Program-made: the position numbers and the translations under genes | Part shown: positions 22,912 through 35,094 of the stretch, in pieces | Position numbering within the stretch: position 1 is the stretch's first letter | Layout of the letters: each line of letters begins with the position of its first letter | Origin: Sarcophilus harrisii | Taxonomy: Eukaryota; Chordata; Mammalia; Dasyuromorphia; Dasyuridae | Direction: 5' to 3' | DNA length: 64,000 nt | NCBI RefSeq assembly: GCF_902635505.1 | Contig: NC_045432.1 | Span: 8,305,275 to 8,369,274, forward strand | The notes under the pieces: generated by a model | The model's database searches: none | What the model was told of the DNA's origin: nothing | Seen by the model: the letters and a program-made list of their open reading frames with translations, nothing else

Positions 22912-24195
22912 TTTTTCTGAGTGTTTTCAATATTTTCTCCTGGAAACTCTGACATTTGTCTATAATATGGCCGGTAGTTTTTATTTGGAGATCGATTTCA
23001 ATAGGTTATCAGTGGATTCTTTCAATTTCTATTTTATCCTCTGGTTCTAGAATATCAGAGCAGTTTTCCTTGTTGCAGAAAGATTATGCCTAAGCTCTTT
23101 TTTTTTGATCATTGCTTTCAGGTAGTCTAATAATTTTAAAGTTATCTCTATGAATCACTTTCTGGGTCTTTTGTTTTCCAATGAGATACTTCACATTGTC
23201 TTCTATTTTTTTCATTCTTTTTGGTTTTGCTTTATTATTTCTTGGTTTTTCACAAGTCATTAGCTTTCGTTTCCTCAATTCTAATTTTTAAGGAATTATT
23301 TTCTTCAGTGAGCTTTTGAAATTCCTTTTCCATTTGGGCAATTCTACTTTTTAAGTAGTTTTGTTTTTATTCAATGCATTTTTGTGCCTCTCTTTCCATT
23401 TGGTCAATTTTGCTTTTTAAGACATTCTTAGTCTGTTTTTCAGATATTATTTTCTTTAGTATTTTTTGTCTCCTTTATGAAGCTATTGACTCACTTTTTT
23501 CCATTTTTTCACTTTCATTCCTCTTCCTATTTTTCTTCTGTGTCTCTTACTTGATTTTCAAAACCTCTTTTGAGCTCGTCCATGGTCTGAGGCCAATTTA
23601 TAATTTTGGGGCTTTCGGAATTTGGAGCTTTGTCTTTTTATCTTCTTCTGAGTGTGTGTTTTGATCTTCCTTGTCAGTATAGTAACTTTCTATGGTCATA
23701 TTCTTTTTCTGTTTGCTCATTTCCCCAGCCTATTGATTGACCTTTCACATTTTGTTAAAGTAGGGCTCTGTTTCCAAGGGAGGGTGCATTGTCCCAACCT
23801 TTAGGATTTTTTTGCAGCTGTTTTCAGAGATACTTCTAGAGACCTGAAAGTTTTCAGTTCTTCCAAAGTGGTATGATCTAAAGAGAGTTGTCTATTACAA
23901 TCTTGACCTGTTCTCTGGTCTGTGAGTGACAAGTACTCTTTTCTGCCCTGGAATTGTAAAGAGGGTCCCTGCTCCTCTGTGGCTACACTCTCGGGTGGGC
24001 TTTTGTTCCTTCTCACCCTGGAAATGCCATGCAACTAGAACTGTGACCCAGGTTTGAGTATGGGCAAAGCAATAGAGTCCTGCCTCAGTGCTAGCAAAGA
24101 GATCTTCTGACCAGGTGTTCAACCCCCTTACCTTCTGTAGGCTGAGAGCTCCTGAAGCAGCTGCTGCTGTTGCAGATTCAGTGGATCCCAAACCA
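22912..24195 (-). mobile_element. L1 LINE, 5' part of ORF1 and 5' UTR
   Basis: This matches the plus-strand L1 at 12120-13300 in reverse, including the 5' UTR phrases CAGCAGCTGCTTCAGGAGCTC and GACTCTATTGCTTTGCCCATA and the ORF1 segment DNFKIIRLPES (23090-23278). It ends inside ORF1 at 22912, exactly where the 5' end of the neighbouring L1 begins, so the neighbour probably inserted here. Confidence 0.85.
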
Positions 24196-24364
24196 TATAA
24201 TCTATGGACCAGTGACCTTTAAATTCACAGTACTATTAGTATGTGAGCCTTTTTATTATTTTCCTTTGGCCTGGTCCACAAAGAATAAACCATTAATTCT
24301 TCTTCAAAGCTGATTTATATACTATAGGAGGTATCTGAAGAAGTTGGGCTTAGATGCATAGCCT

Positions 24365-24850
24365 GTTACACAGCTACCTTGTTGTTTGTCTTTCATTTTG
24401 AAAGAAGGCTAACGATATCATGATATTGTTAGTGTACAAAAATTAGTGGATGCTGAGTTGTGAATGAATTGTATTTAAGTATAACATATTTGCGCAAAGC
24501 AAGCAGCCTCACTCTCTCTTCCAAAATACCAAACTTCAGTGGCAGGACAAAAGTCAAGATGATTGATGATAGCCTGGGATATACTGCATGATCTTGGCAT
24601 CTTTGATGCCTGATCCAGCTCTAAGCATTCCACAGTATCTGTTTCAACTTCCTTCATGGCTGTTCGAACAAATTGTTCTCATCTGGCCATCCTGCCAAGG
24701 CAAGTCTTCACATACTTGGAGAAGAGATCCTCCTAATTCACTGAGAGGTTTGAGGAGTTACTGGTTACCCTTAAACTGGGTTAGATCATTTGCGGAGATG
24801 GTTTTACCAGAGTATGGCCTCTTCGCATACTACAATTTACTGGAACCATA
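24365..24850 (+). mobile_element. Marsupial SINE-like retroposon, family unsure
   Basis: TTGTTTGTCTTTCATTTTGAAAG, GAATTGTATTTAAGT, GCAAAGCAAGCAGCCTCACTC and CAGTGGCAGGACAAAAGTCAAG are in the order of a repeat I know from marsupial genomes (an RTE-linked SINE or related unit). Further scraps run to about 24850. The exact family name needs a repeat library. Confidence 0.5.
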
Positions 24851-25789
24851 GATGAGAATTAGGTAGCAGGTGGACACCAAAGGTAGATGAGCAGCCCTGA
24901 AAAGGGCTTAGCAGTCATGACACCAAATGTGCAAACTGTAAATATTTTCTAAATGTACTAGCGGGGTGGGGTGGGAAAACAGTGAAGAAAGAAGACAAAA
25001 GATGGCAAAAATACTTTTTGGCAGTTGATAATTGCCCTATTTGGGCCTATGAAATGAAATGAATTTGATCAGATGAAAAAAAGAGAAATCTGTATAAAAA
25101 TAAAAAATTTGGAAAGTTAACAAATCACTAACAAACAAATTTAGTTTCTCTCTATCTCAAAGACAACTGGGGACTGAACATTTTATAATCCCATCTCAAA
25201 CCAAACCTAATATGTTTTCAAAATGTGTGTTTCAAATGTGTTAAACATATTTTATGATATTTTCAAATATGGGATAACTTCCAAATTTGTGAACTTCATC
25301 GATAATGTCTAACTCAAATTGAAATGGATTCACATGATCCCATATTGATTTAGAAAACCACAGATTAATACCATTTATGCTGTATTTTTATATATTTTGT
25401 TTAACATTTTCCAATTACATTTTAATTTGGGCTTGGGTTATACTGGGGAGTTTTGCATCTGATATCTTTAGTTTTGAGTCTTTAGAGGATCCTCACAATT
25501 CAGTGGATAAAAGAAAACTTTGGAGAAAAACAAGGACAGCAATCCTGAAGCATTGTCTATGGGAAAGAAATGTCTCCAGGTTTCTCTGTTTGAAGGAAGT
25601 TCTTGGATTTATCCCCAGTGATATAATAAGATAAAAATGTTACTCAATAAATGTATTCTAATTATTGTTCATCTAAACCTGGATTAATGACAATTCTATA
25701 GGTGTCCTTAGACCAATCTGTGATTTTTAGCTTTCTATATACTTTTCAATCTAGGGTTGTAGAGTCTCTGAAGACATTTATCCTAATTT
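24851..25789. other. Unassigned sequence
   Basis: Mostly AT-rich DNA with no gene seen. The plus frame 25377-25634 carries AACATTTTCCAATTACATTTTAATTT, which looks repeat-like, but I cannot name it. Confidence 0.35.
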
Positions 25790-27053
25790 GGTTTTTTTTT
25801 AATTATAGATTTTTATTTAGAAGTTATATGCATGGGTAATTTTATAGCATTGACAACTGCCAAACCTTTTGTTCCAATTTTCCTCCTCCTTCCCCCCACC
25901 CCCTCCCCCAGATGGCAGGTTGACCAATACATGTTAAATATGTTAAAGTATAAATTAAATACAAAATAACTATACATGTCCAAACAGTTATTTTGCTGTA
26001 CAAAAAGAATCGGACTTTGAAATAAGGTACAATTAACTGTGAAGGAAATAAAAAATGCAGGTGGACAAAAATATAGGGATTGGGAATTGCATGTAATGGT
26101 TCTTAGTCATCTCCCAGAGTTCTTTCTCTGGGTATAGCTGGTTCAATTCATTCCTGCTCCATTGGAACTGATTTGGTTGATCTCATTGCTGAGGATGGCC
26201 AGGTCCATCAGAATTGGTCATCATATAGTATTGTTGTTGAAGTAGATAATGATCTCTTGGCCCTGCTCGTTTCACTCAGCATCAGTTCGTGTAAGTCTCT
26301 CCAGGCCTTTCTGAAATCATCTTGTTGGCCATTTCTTACTGAACAATAATATTCCATAATATTCATATACCACAATTTATTCAGCCATTCTCCAATTGAT
26401 GGGCATCCACTCAGTTTCCAGTTTTTAGCCACTACAAAGAGGGCTGCCACAAACATTCGTGCACATACAGGTTCCTTTCCCTTCTTTAAGATCTCTTTGG
26501 GATATAAGCCCAGTAGTAACACTGCTGGATCAAAGGATATGCACAGTTTGATAACTTTTGAGCATAGTTGTAAATTGCTCTCCAGAATGGTTGGATGTAT
26601 TCACAGTTCCACCAACAATGTATTAGTGTCCCTGTTTTCCCACATCCCTTTCAACATTCTGCATTATCTTTCCCTGTCATTCTAGCCAGTCTGACAGGTG
26701 TGTAGTGGTATCTCAGAGTTGTCTTAATTTGCATTTCTCTGATTAATAATGACTTGGAGCATCTTTTCATATGGCTAGAAATAGTTTCAATTTCTTCATC
26801 TGAGAATTGTCTGTTCATATCCCTTGACCATTTATCAATTGGAGAATGGTTTGATTTTTTTATAAATTAGAGTCAATTCTCTATATATTTTGGAAATGAA
26901 GCCTTTATCAGAACCTTTGACTGTAAAAATATTTTCCCAGTTTATTGCTTTCCTTCTAATCTTGTCTGCATTAGTTTTGTTTGTGCAAAAACTTTTCAGT
27001 TTGGTATAGTCAAAATTTTCTATTTTGTCATCAGTAATGATCTCTAGTTCTCA
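25790..27053 (-). mobile_element. 5'-truncated young L1
   Basis: T-rich left end, then the young 3' UTR, then the ORF2 C-terminus. The minus frame 26208-26522 reads LLGLYPKEILKKGKEP...ARMFVAALFVVAKNWKL and WLNKLWYMNIMEYYCSVRN, 104 codons without a break, so this is one of the least damaged ORF2 tails here. It ends at 27053 where a second L1 copy in the same orientation starts. No clear target duplication was found. Confidence 0.88.
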
Positions 27054-27750
27054 ATAGTGATTTAGAGCATTTTTTCATATGACTAGAAATGTATTTAATT
27101 TCTTCATTTGAAAATTATCTCTTCATATGCTTTGACCATTTACCAATTGGAGAATCATCTTTAATTTTTAAGATTTCTTATTTGCTGTTTAATTGGGGAT
27201 TTTAAATTTGTTGTTTTTCTAGTTTTTTTTAAATTTACAAACAATTCATTGATCTGCTTTTTCTCTCTTTTATTGCTATAAGTATAAAGAGATATAAATT
27301 TTCCTCTGATTACTGCTTTTGCTGCATCTCATATTTTTTTGGGGGGAATTTAATCATTTTATTAACAAGACCAATAAGTTATTTAAAAGAATGGTCATTT
27401 GGCCATCTCTTTTAGACCAAAGACAAACACTTTATCAAGGGTTTCTTGGGATTTATGAGGGAAGACAATATTAAAGGAAAAAAATTGGAAAAATTGTCCC
27501 ATATGTTTTGATAAACTATCTCATTATTATTCTCATTCTTTTTTTTTTTAACAAAATGACTAATTGTTTGTATGATTTTTTCTTTAACCCACTTATTCTT
27601 TAAAATTACATTATTTAGTCTTCAATTAGTCTGTAATCTGTGTTTCTATGGACTCTTATTAAGTATAATTTAATTACATTGTGTTCTGAAAAGAATGCGT
27701 TTATTATTTCTGTTTTTCTGTATTTAACTATAAAGTTTTTATGCTCCATT
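27054..27750 (-). mobile_element. L1 LINE, ORF2 fragment
   Basis: Antisense L1 ORF2 (CTCAATAGTGATTTAGAGC, then TTGATCTGCTTTTTCTCTC, then AACCCACTTATTCTTTAA). It is interrupted at about 27345-27500 by a small retrocopy and ends at the TC/AC microsatellite near 27755. Confidence 0.75.
27340..27500 (-). pseudogene. Probable retrocopy of an unidentified mRNA 3' end
   Basis: This piece is foreign to the L1 around it. Read on the minus strand it ends GTTAATAAAATGATTAAATT, then C's and a short poly-A, so a polyadenylation signal lies about 20 bases before an A tail. Flanking bases CATATTTTTTTG and CATATGTTTTGA may be the target duplication. The gene of origin is not recognised; one minus-strand frame gives LDKVFVFGLKEMAK followed by a stop, which could be a C-terminus but is unproven. 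Confidence 0.5.
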
Positions 27751-27754
27751 ATAA

Positions 27755-27815
27755 TTTCAATCTCTCTCTCTCTCTTTCATACATACACGCATACACATAA
27801 CTCAACACACAAAAT
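27755..27815. repeat. TC/AC microsatellite
   Basis: A TCTCTCTCTC run followed by CATACACA-type dinucleotides. Confidence 0.75.
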
Positions 27816-27879
27816 ATTCTTCATTTCTTTGTGTTTTCTTCTTATTGTTTCGTTTAAACTCATCCAGGTGTAGCACTCA

Positions 27880-29205
27880 ATCCTTAGAAATTACTTCTAT
27901 ATGTTAAACAAACTTGCAAATTTTAGTAACTCAATTTCATTCTTTAGGAACTAAATAATTAATATAAACTCTTTTCCCAGGACTGATGACGTTGTCCATA
28001 CAGATGGTTTCAAGAAGCCTTGCAAGTTAAAGATGATTTTTCAAGGTCTTTTCTTTATGCTTTTTCCTCACACAGTAATTAGTCATTTTCCCCCCTTTTC
28101 CATAATTTTTCTCGTATTTATGTAGTCTCACCTTTCAGTAATAGACCAGACAGGCAGGATTTCCCCCAAGATATAGCAGCTCATCTGTCTGGGAAGACTT
28201 GGGGCTTGCTTTTCCTCTTCTCTTAATTCAGTTTCTTTTATTGTAGGGAGGAATCAGGACAGTTCTTAAAATTAAAATTGAACATCATTTATTACAAAAA
28301 TGGACAAAAGCCTCATATGATTGACAATCAAGATTTTCAATTTCAAGACATCCACCAGTTTAAAAAGTTATTTTTAAATTTATCAGTAATTTTTGTTTGT
28401 AAGATTCCCTAAATATCTGAGTAAATGTTCCACTGAAACTCAATTACTTTTCAATTGTTTCCTGATTAACACAAACCTTTTCTCTTATTCTGATCCTGGA
28501 AAGGGTTAATAACATATGCAGGCAGTTTTTAAAGTTTCAGGTCTATTTTTTTCCATTGAAACTTCATTGGCACCACCTCAAAATCTCTCTCTAATAATCA
28601 GTGAGATGATCTTCATCTTCTAGCTATAAAACAAAGGAAAGGAGTGGGTGTGTGATAGAAGATGTTCTTAATTCCCTTAAATCAAATTCTAAAGAAATAT
28701 TAATCCAATTACTTGCTAAAATTTATTCCAACATTTATAAAAACATTCAAACCACAATATAGGTCTGAGGAGAAAGACTCCCTCTCCTTTTATTTTCTTC
28801 TATGTCCTTCTACGCTCTAAAACCTAATCACAGTTGTGAAATATAAATGAAGAGAAAGAATATTTATGAAAACTTACAGAGTTCATATTAGTTAACAAGA
28901 CTAAATACAGATTTGCTGACAACGTTTTTCATTGTAAATTCTGTACACAGATACATAAGGACATACACAGAAAAACACAAAGAAAACTACATCTGTGAGA
29001 CAGTAGTTGAAATACTAAAAGTTACTTCTCTTTGCCTGCCTTAGTAGATGTTTCCAGAGGCCTTGCTGTCATACATACACATATAAATACATCCAGATGT
29101 AAAAATACTAAAATAGCACTGCCTTTTAAAAACTGCATGTTTTGTTTCTTTCATATTCTGATCTGACACTTCCTTTATCAATTATATTCCAAATAATCTT
29201 TACTT
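27880..29205. other. Unassigned AT-rich sequence
   Basis: About 1.3 kb in which I see no gene, RNA gene or named repeat. It may be genuine unique DNA. Confidence 0.4.
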
Positions 29206-29208
29206 CAC

Positions 29209-29303
29209 TGAGGAAGAGAGGGAGGGAGGAAAAGAGGAAGAGAGACAGACAGAGAGACAGAGAGACAGAAAGACAGAGATACAAAGAGATAGAGACAGAG
29301 AGA
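29209..29303. repeat. Purine-rich GAGACA/GAGAAA microsatellite
   Basis: Degenerate GA-rich units such as GAGACAGA and AAGAGATA. It makes an open frame of Arg/Glu-rich codons (29142-29357) that is not a gene. Confidence 0.85.
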
Positions 29304-29309
29304 CTGTTC

Positions 29310-30117
29310 TTTATCCTATCATATAGGAGTCATTTGTCATTTCATGGTCTCTTCTAACAGGACTGAAGGTTCTCATCTTTGCCTAGGCTATAAATCTTCC
29401 ATTAAGCAACACAAAGAGCCAGCATATGGATTCTCTCCTGTTCCCCCTATCCCTCACCCCACCCCTCCAAGCTTATCAAGACACAAGGAAATGTGCATTT
29501 TACAGGCATCCCTGTATTAATGAGGCTTGGGCTACTCCCTCCTACATCCAGTTAGATGTGTGTGATCAAGCCAGATTCCTCTCTGGCAGACATACCACCT
29601 CCTCCTCAGGGATGAGGATGGCCAAGATTCCCTTTGTATAAGCCTCACTCCTCAAGCCCCTTTCTTTGTTATCCTGCTGACTATGCTAAATGTAAGGGGG
29701 CAGATCTGTTCTGCCCTAATTGTGACAATTTTAATATTTGTTATGAAATAGCAAAGGAAAAGGGGGCTCATAGCAGCTTGGTTATTAATATGTTTTTATT
29801 AAGGTTAATTAAGTTAATTGAAGGAATTTATTCACAAAGAGGCCAACTGTTCTGGATGGCATCAGGGCAAAATAACATTATGAATCCCTGCACCAATCCC
29901 AGGCCAGATGAGATATTATACAGAAACAAAACAAAAAAGGCATAGTGCCAGAATAGCCCAGGGTCACATGCAAGTTTTCCCATAGGATAGTTGTAATTTT
30001 TTTTTTTTTTGCTGTATATATTTACTCAAGTCAGTTTGCATTCTTTAGGAGACTTGAAATCACATTTCTACTCTAGCCTACCCCTGTACAGCTGGGAGGT
30101 TTTGGTACCTTAATATG
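29310..30117. other. Unassigned sequence with a 103-codon open frame
   Basis: The plus frame 29634-29945 contains LFCPNCDNFNICYEIAKEKG, a Cys-X2-Cys pair with a third Cys, and is Asn/Lys-rich. I recognise no family and see no promoter or splice signals. It is most likely chance or an old repeat. Confidence 0.25.
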
Positions 30118-30330
30118 TGGTCAATTTTTGTTTAGGTGACATGTACCACTGAGAAAAAAAGTATATTACTTTCTATTTTATTTCAATTTTCTCCAGAGGT
30201 CTATAATATCTAATTGTTCTAAAATTTTATTCATTTTTTCATTTTATTCTTATTTATTTTTTGGTTAGATTTATCTAGTTTCAAAAGGGCCTCACTAATA
30301 TGGTTTTATTATCTGTTTTGTCCTATAACT

Positions 30331-30683
30331 TGTAAAGGGCTGAAACTATTGGGTTGATGCACTGAGGTCGGGACTGCTGAGCATTTGAGGCTAACTACTG
30401 ATTGGACAATACTCTATGGGCACATGTTTGGAAAATGGTCCTTTCCACTATCCATGCTGGCTCAATGATTGGTGTATAGAGGATTGGAGGAGGGACTTGG
30501 GGGTGGAGTAAGACGAGGGAGAGACACATTCTTGACGGTGGACGAGAAGGAAGGCGGTCGCGGAGATTCTGCTTCCATCCTGTTCAATCCTGCATCTAAG
30601 ACCGAGAATAAAGATGAAGGACTTTAGCTTATCCTGACTCCGGCCGATTCTGGGATGTCCTGGGTGCTAGCACGATCGTTACA
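30331..30683 (+). mobile_element. Solo LTR, class II-like endogenous retrovirus (family A relative)
   Basis: The ends are TGTAA and TTACA, a perfect 5-bp inverted terminus. A perfect 6-bp target duplication ATAACT flanks it (30325-30330 and 30684-30689), inside an L1. It has the signal GAGAATAAAGATGAAGG near 30609. It shares GATGCACTGAGGTC and ATTGG.C.ATACTCTAT with the LTR at 16519, but the middle differs, so it is a sister subfamily. Removing it restores the surrounding L1. Confidence 0.95.
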
Positions 30684-32151
30684 ATAACTCATTTAATTTT
30701 CTCTTTTAGCAGTTTGGATGCCATACCATTTGTGCATATATGTTTAATATTGATATTACTTGATTTTCTCTGGCACCTTTTAGCAAAATTCTTTGTTCCT
30801 GCTTATCTTTTTTATTAGGTCTATTTTTATTTTTGTTTATTTTCTAAAATCGTGATTGCCACACCTCTTTTTTTTTTAACTTCAGCTGAAGCATAATAAA
30901 TTCTTCTCCAACCCTTTACCATTGCTGGGGTATATGTCTCTGATTCAATTTGTTTCTTGTAAACAAATATTGTAGCATTCTGGTTTTTAACCCACTCTGC
31001 TACCAGCTTCCTTTTTATGGATGAGTTCATCCCATTCAAATTCAGAGTTATGATCTCACATTGTTTTGCTTCTGACCATCACCTCTTCCAATCTTCTCTC
31101 TCCTTTATCAGTTTCTCTTTCCATATTTCTTTCCCCTCCTAATTCCTTGTTGGATAAAATAGATTTCTACACCCAAGTGAATGTATATGTTATTCCTTCT
31201 TTGAGACAATTTTGATGAGAGTAAGGTTCAAGCATTGCTCATCATCTCTCTTCTTTCCTTCTGCTGTAAAAGCTCTTTGTATCCTTTTTCTTACCCCTTA
31301 ATTTTATGATTTTTAAATATCACCCAATCATAATGAACTCACATCCATGCCCTCTTTCTATTGTATACTCCTTGTAACTGTCCTAATAAAGACAAAGTTC
31401 TTAGAAGCCCCAGTTATCATTTTCCCATTTGGAAGTAAAAAGTTTAAACTTATTGAATCCCTTATGGATTTTCATTCCTGTTTACCTTTTGAGACTTGTG
31501 TCTGAACACCACATTTTCTATTCAACTCTGATCTTTTCATTAGGAATTCTTAAACGTCCTCAATTTCACTAAATATCCATTTTTTCCCCTTGAAGGATCA
31601 TACTCAATCTTGCTGGATAGGTAATCCTTGGTTGTAATTCTAGCTATTTTGCCTTTTGGAATATCCTATTTCAAGCCTTGCAATCCTTTAATGTGGAAAC
31701 TTCTAAATCTTTTGTGATCCTGACTGTGTATTCCAACTTCTCCATGGTGCTTGAATTGTTTCTTTCTGGCTGTTTGCAATATTTTCTCTTTGACCTGGGA
31801 GCTCTGGAATTTGGCCATAATATTCCTGAGAGTTTTCATTTGGGCATCTCTTTCAGGAATCATTCAGTAGTTTCTTTCCATTTTTATTTTACCCTTTGGC
31901 TCTAGAATATAAAGGTATTTTTCCTTGAAAATTTCTTAAAAGATGATGCTGAGGCTCCTTTTTAAAATTTTTGGCCTTCAGGTAGTCCAATAATTCTTAA
32001 ATTATCTCTCCTGTACTTATTTTCTGGGTCAGCTGTTTGTTCAATGAAATATTTCACATTTTCCTCCATTTTTTCATTCTTTTGATTTTGTTTCATTGTT
32101 TCTTATTTTCACATAAAGTCATTAGCTCCTACTTACCCAATTCCATTTTTT

Positions 32152-32249
32152 GGGAAGAGGCAATTGGGGGTAAGTGACTTGTCAAGGGTCACACAGCAAG
32201 TATCAAATGTCTGAGGCCAGATTTGAACTCAGGTTCTCCTGACTTCACT
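32152..32249 (-). mobile_element. CORE-SINE fragment inserted in L1 ORF1
   Basis: GTAAGTGACTTGTCAAGGGTC, CACACAGCAAGT, and TCTGAGGCCAGATTTGAACTC are the antisense core and B-box side. Flanking repeats AATTCCATTTTTT (32139-32151) and AATTCCAATTTTT (32250-32262) are a target duplication with one mismatch. Confidence 0.88.
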
Positions 32250-32454
32250 AATTCCAATTTTTAACGAATTATTTTTTTAATGAGCTGTTGTACTTCCTTT
32301 TCCATTTGGATAATCCTATTTTTAAAATAGTTCTTTTGTTCAGTGAATGTTATATCTCCTTTTTCCTTTTGGCTAATTCTGCTTTTTAAGTGATTCTTTT
32401 CTTCAGTGGATTTTTGAACCTCTTTTAATATTTGACCTATTTGGATTTTATTTT

Positions 32455-32585
32455 GCAAGGCAATCAGAGTTAAATGATTTGCTCAAGTTCACACAACTAG
32501 TAAATGTAAAGTGTCTAAGGTTGGATTGAAACTTAGGTCTTCAGGGTTTTTGCTCTATCCACTGTGCCATCTACTTGCCTTTGGT
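32455..32585 (-). mobile_element. CORE-SINE fragment
   Basis: GATTTGCTCAAGTTCACACAAC, then ATTGAAACTTAGGTCTTC and CTATCCACTGTGCCATCTA: antisense marsupial SINE with both the core and the A-box side (TCCACTGTGCCA). More decayed than the copy at 32152. Confidence 0.8.
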
Positions 32586-32849
32586 CTCTTTCTTTTCTTA
32601 AAAAAATTTATTTAAAACAAATATAGAATATAAAAAGAAAAAATCATTGCTATGTGCACAGAACTTAAGAGAAGATTCAAAATATGAAACAAATTTCCAT
32701 TTCAAGAAAGCCTATATAATAAATAACATGTTTAGAGCTATCCATCTTTGCTTCCTTTTAGGTTTTCTTTTCTTTTGTGCACTTTTTACTTCATTCTTTT
32801 TTCCCTTTTCCTTTTTTCCACTTCCTCCAAAAAGGCAACAATTAAGCAC

Positions 32850-32851
<2 letters not shown>

Positions 32852-32901
<50 letters not shown>

Positions 32902-32911
32902 GTGTGTGTGT
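32852..32911. repeat. (TA)n then (TG)n microsatellite
   Basis: About 46 bases of perfect TA followed by TG units. A second, shorter TA run lies at about 33000-33022. Such alternating tracts can extrude hairpins and are prone to length change. Confidence 0.95.
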
Positions 32912-33599
32912 TGATTACATAATGCAAATAAACACATACATTTAATTATGCACAACAATAATAACACATACATAGATTTCTATAATCAAAGACATATACG
33001 TATATATATATATATATATATACATTCATAGACATCTAATGTAAAACCATCATACATATCACACTTGTCTGTCTTATGTTTCCCTGAAGACATCATCCTT
33101 CAAAAGTTCAGATCTTTCCTTATTTTTCTGAATCTATGAAGTCATCATTTCCTATACCACAGTAATATTCCTAGCTTATAGTCTAAAACTATAATGATTG
33201 ATATGGCTGACATATAATATAATTTCTCCATTTTCTCTTTTGATTTAATGTAAAGTCATATAATATATATAAAGTATATATGTATAATATATATATAAAA
33301 CATATAACTATTTTAGCTTTAACTTAGTCCAAGATCAATGATTACTATTCCTGCTTTTTTTCTAATAAATTTTATTCCTAATTATCATTATTATTATGTT
33401 TGTATATATTTCTTATTCCCTATACTCCTTACTCCTCTGCTTGACTTCTAGTCACTACCTTGCCTTGCTGTTATTTAACCTACCCCTATTCTAAGGATCC
33501 CTCTCTTATCTTCTATTTCCACCCATTCCCTACCTCTTTATTCCATTCTCTTTAATCTATACACATTATCCTATTTCCATTAATCTACACATCCTTCTA

Positions 33600-33961
33600 T
33601 GTGAAGATCGTGTATTTTAAGATCAGCACGAGACAGGAATTCAGGTTAGGGGAAAATCGTCAGTCTTTATTCTCAGTGAAGAAGGATCGGAGGTGGAAGA
33701 GCGGATACAATTGTGCAGCGGTCAAAAGCCCCTGACCAGCAGCCCCCCCTCAGGTTCGAACCCAGCCCAATCCCCCAGCTTTTTCCTCCCCCTCTCTGCC
33801 TCCACCCACCAAAAATCTCATTTCTTACAACACATCAGGACTTGAGGAGGTGGGCAGGGACCATTCATCAATCATGTATATTAATAGAGTATAGCCCAAT
33901 TACTATCTAGCCTCATGTACTTGGGACCTCAGTGCATCAGCTCAAACCTCAGCCCATTACA
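33600..33961 (-). mobile_element. Solo LTR, class II-like endogenous retrovirus (family A)
   Basis: Reverse orientation of the 16519-16917 LTR: it starts TGTGAAGATCG and ends CAGCCCATTACA. The signal reads antisense CTTTATTCTCAG near 33670. A perfect 6-bp target duplication CTTCTA flanks it (33594-33599 and 33962-33967). Compared with the copy at 16519 the sequence is very similar apart from length differences, so both are fairly young. Confidence 0.94.
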
Positions 33962-34650
33962 CTTCTATACCCCAGTCCTTATCTTATATACTCCTGCTCC
34001 TATTTCTTTATAAAATCTTAAGACATATGGTTTACATTTCCACATATAAAAGATAAACAGTTTGTCCTATTCAGTCCTTGTAATTAATCTTTGATATTTA
34101 ACTTGTATTTCTCTTTGATCTTATATGTCAATATTAAGAAATTAAGTTCAGGTTTTTTATGCAACAAATTTCTGAAAGTCTGTCAATTCCTTGAACGTTA
34201 TTTATTCTTTGGTCAAGATTATGCTTAACTTTGCTGAGTATGATATTTTCAGCCACAGCACCAGTTCTTTTGCTCTTTGATATGTGGTGTTCCAAGACCT
34301 ATGTTTTTTTTTTTTCATGTAGCTGCTACTATGTATTGAATGATTCTAATTGTGATTCCTTCATATTTAAGGTTTTTTTTCCTCGTTCATAATATTTTCT
34401 TCTTGATGTGGGGGTTTTAGAATTTGGCTATGATGTTCCTGTAGATTTTTCTTATAGGATTTCTTTCAGATGATGATTGGTGGATTTTTTCATTTTTACT
34501 GTCCCCTCTTGTTCTTATCACTTCAGGACAATTAAAAATATATTTCTTGTATTATTGTATCAAGATTCTTTTTTGCTCATAGCTTTCATGTAATTCAATT
34601 ATTTTTTCTTGGTCTCATAACTTTGCTGGCTTCTCCTAGTCCAATTCTAC

Positions 34651-35094
34651 CTTTCTTTTCTTTCTTTTTTTTTTTTAATTATAGCTTTTTATTTACAGGT
34701 TATATGCATGGGTAATTTTACAGCATTGACAATTGCCAAACCTTTTGTTCCAATTTTTCCCCTCCTTCCCCCACCCCTCCCCTAGATGGCAGGATGACCA
34801 GTACATGTTAAATATGTTAAAGTATAAATTAAATACAAAATAAGTATACATGTCCAAACTGTTATTTTGCTGTACAAAAAGAATCGGACTCTGAAATATT
34901 GTACAATTAGCCTGTGCAGGAAATTAAAAAAAATATGCAGGCAGGCAAAAATATAGGGATTGGGAATTCAATGTAATGGTTCTTAGTCATCTCCCAGAGT
35001 TCTTTCACTGGGTGTAGCCGGGTTAGGGTTCATTACTGCTCCCTTGGAACTGATTTGGTTCATCTCATTGCTGAAGATGGCCAGGTCCATCAGA
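34651..35094 (-). mobile_element. 5'-truncated young L1 inserted in older L1
   Basis: T-rich left end, ATTATAGCTTTTTATTTACAGG, 3' UTR, ending in CCAGGTCCATCAGA. The target duplication TCCAATTCTAC is at 34640-34650 and 35095-35105. The surrounding ORF1 text becomes continuous without it. Confidence 0.94.

Larger units (their letters stand above)
30118..32470 (-). mobile_element. L1 LINE, endonuclease and ORF1 part
   Basis: The minus frame 30827-31039 reads MNGMNSSIKRKLVAEWVKNQ, then VKGWRRIYYASAEVKKK, the L1 endonuclease N-terminal region (compare LNSPIKRKKVAEWIKKQNPT). Then follow the inter-ORF spacer (31040-31500) and ORF1 (31500-32460, including a coiled-coil region). A solo LTR (30331-30683) splits the endonuclease, and a SINE (32152-32249) sits in ORF1. 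Confidence 0.85.

Noticed and set aside
26208-26522. 104-codon frame as a host protein
   Set aside because: It is the C-terminus of L1 ORF2 from a 5'-truncated insertion; the same residues recur at 37339, 47101, 53838 and 56721.
29634-29945. 103-codon frame with a CPNC motif as a zinc-finger gene
   Set aside because: A single Cys pair without matching ligands, no family resemblance and no promoter or splice signals.
32851-32911. Tyr/Ile repeat peptides from the TA tract
   Set aside because: Pure consequence of translating (TA)n; no start context or conservation.
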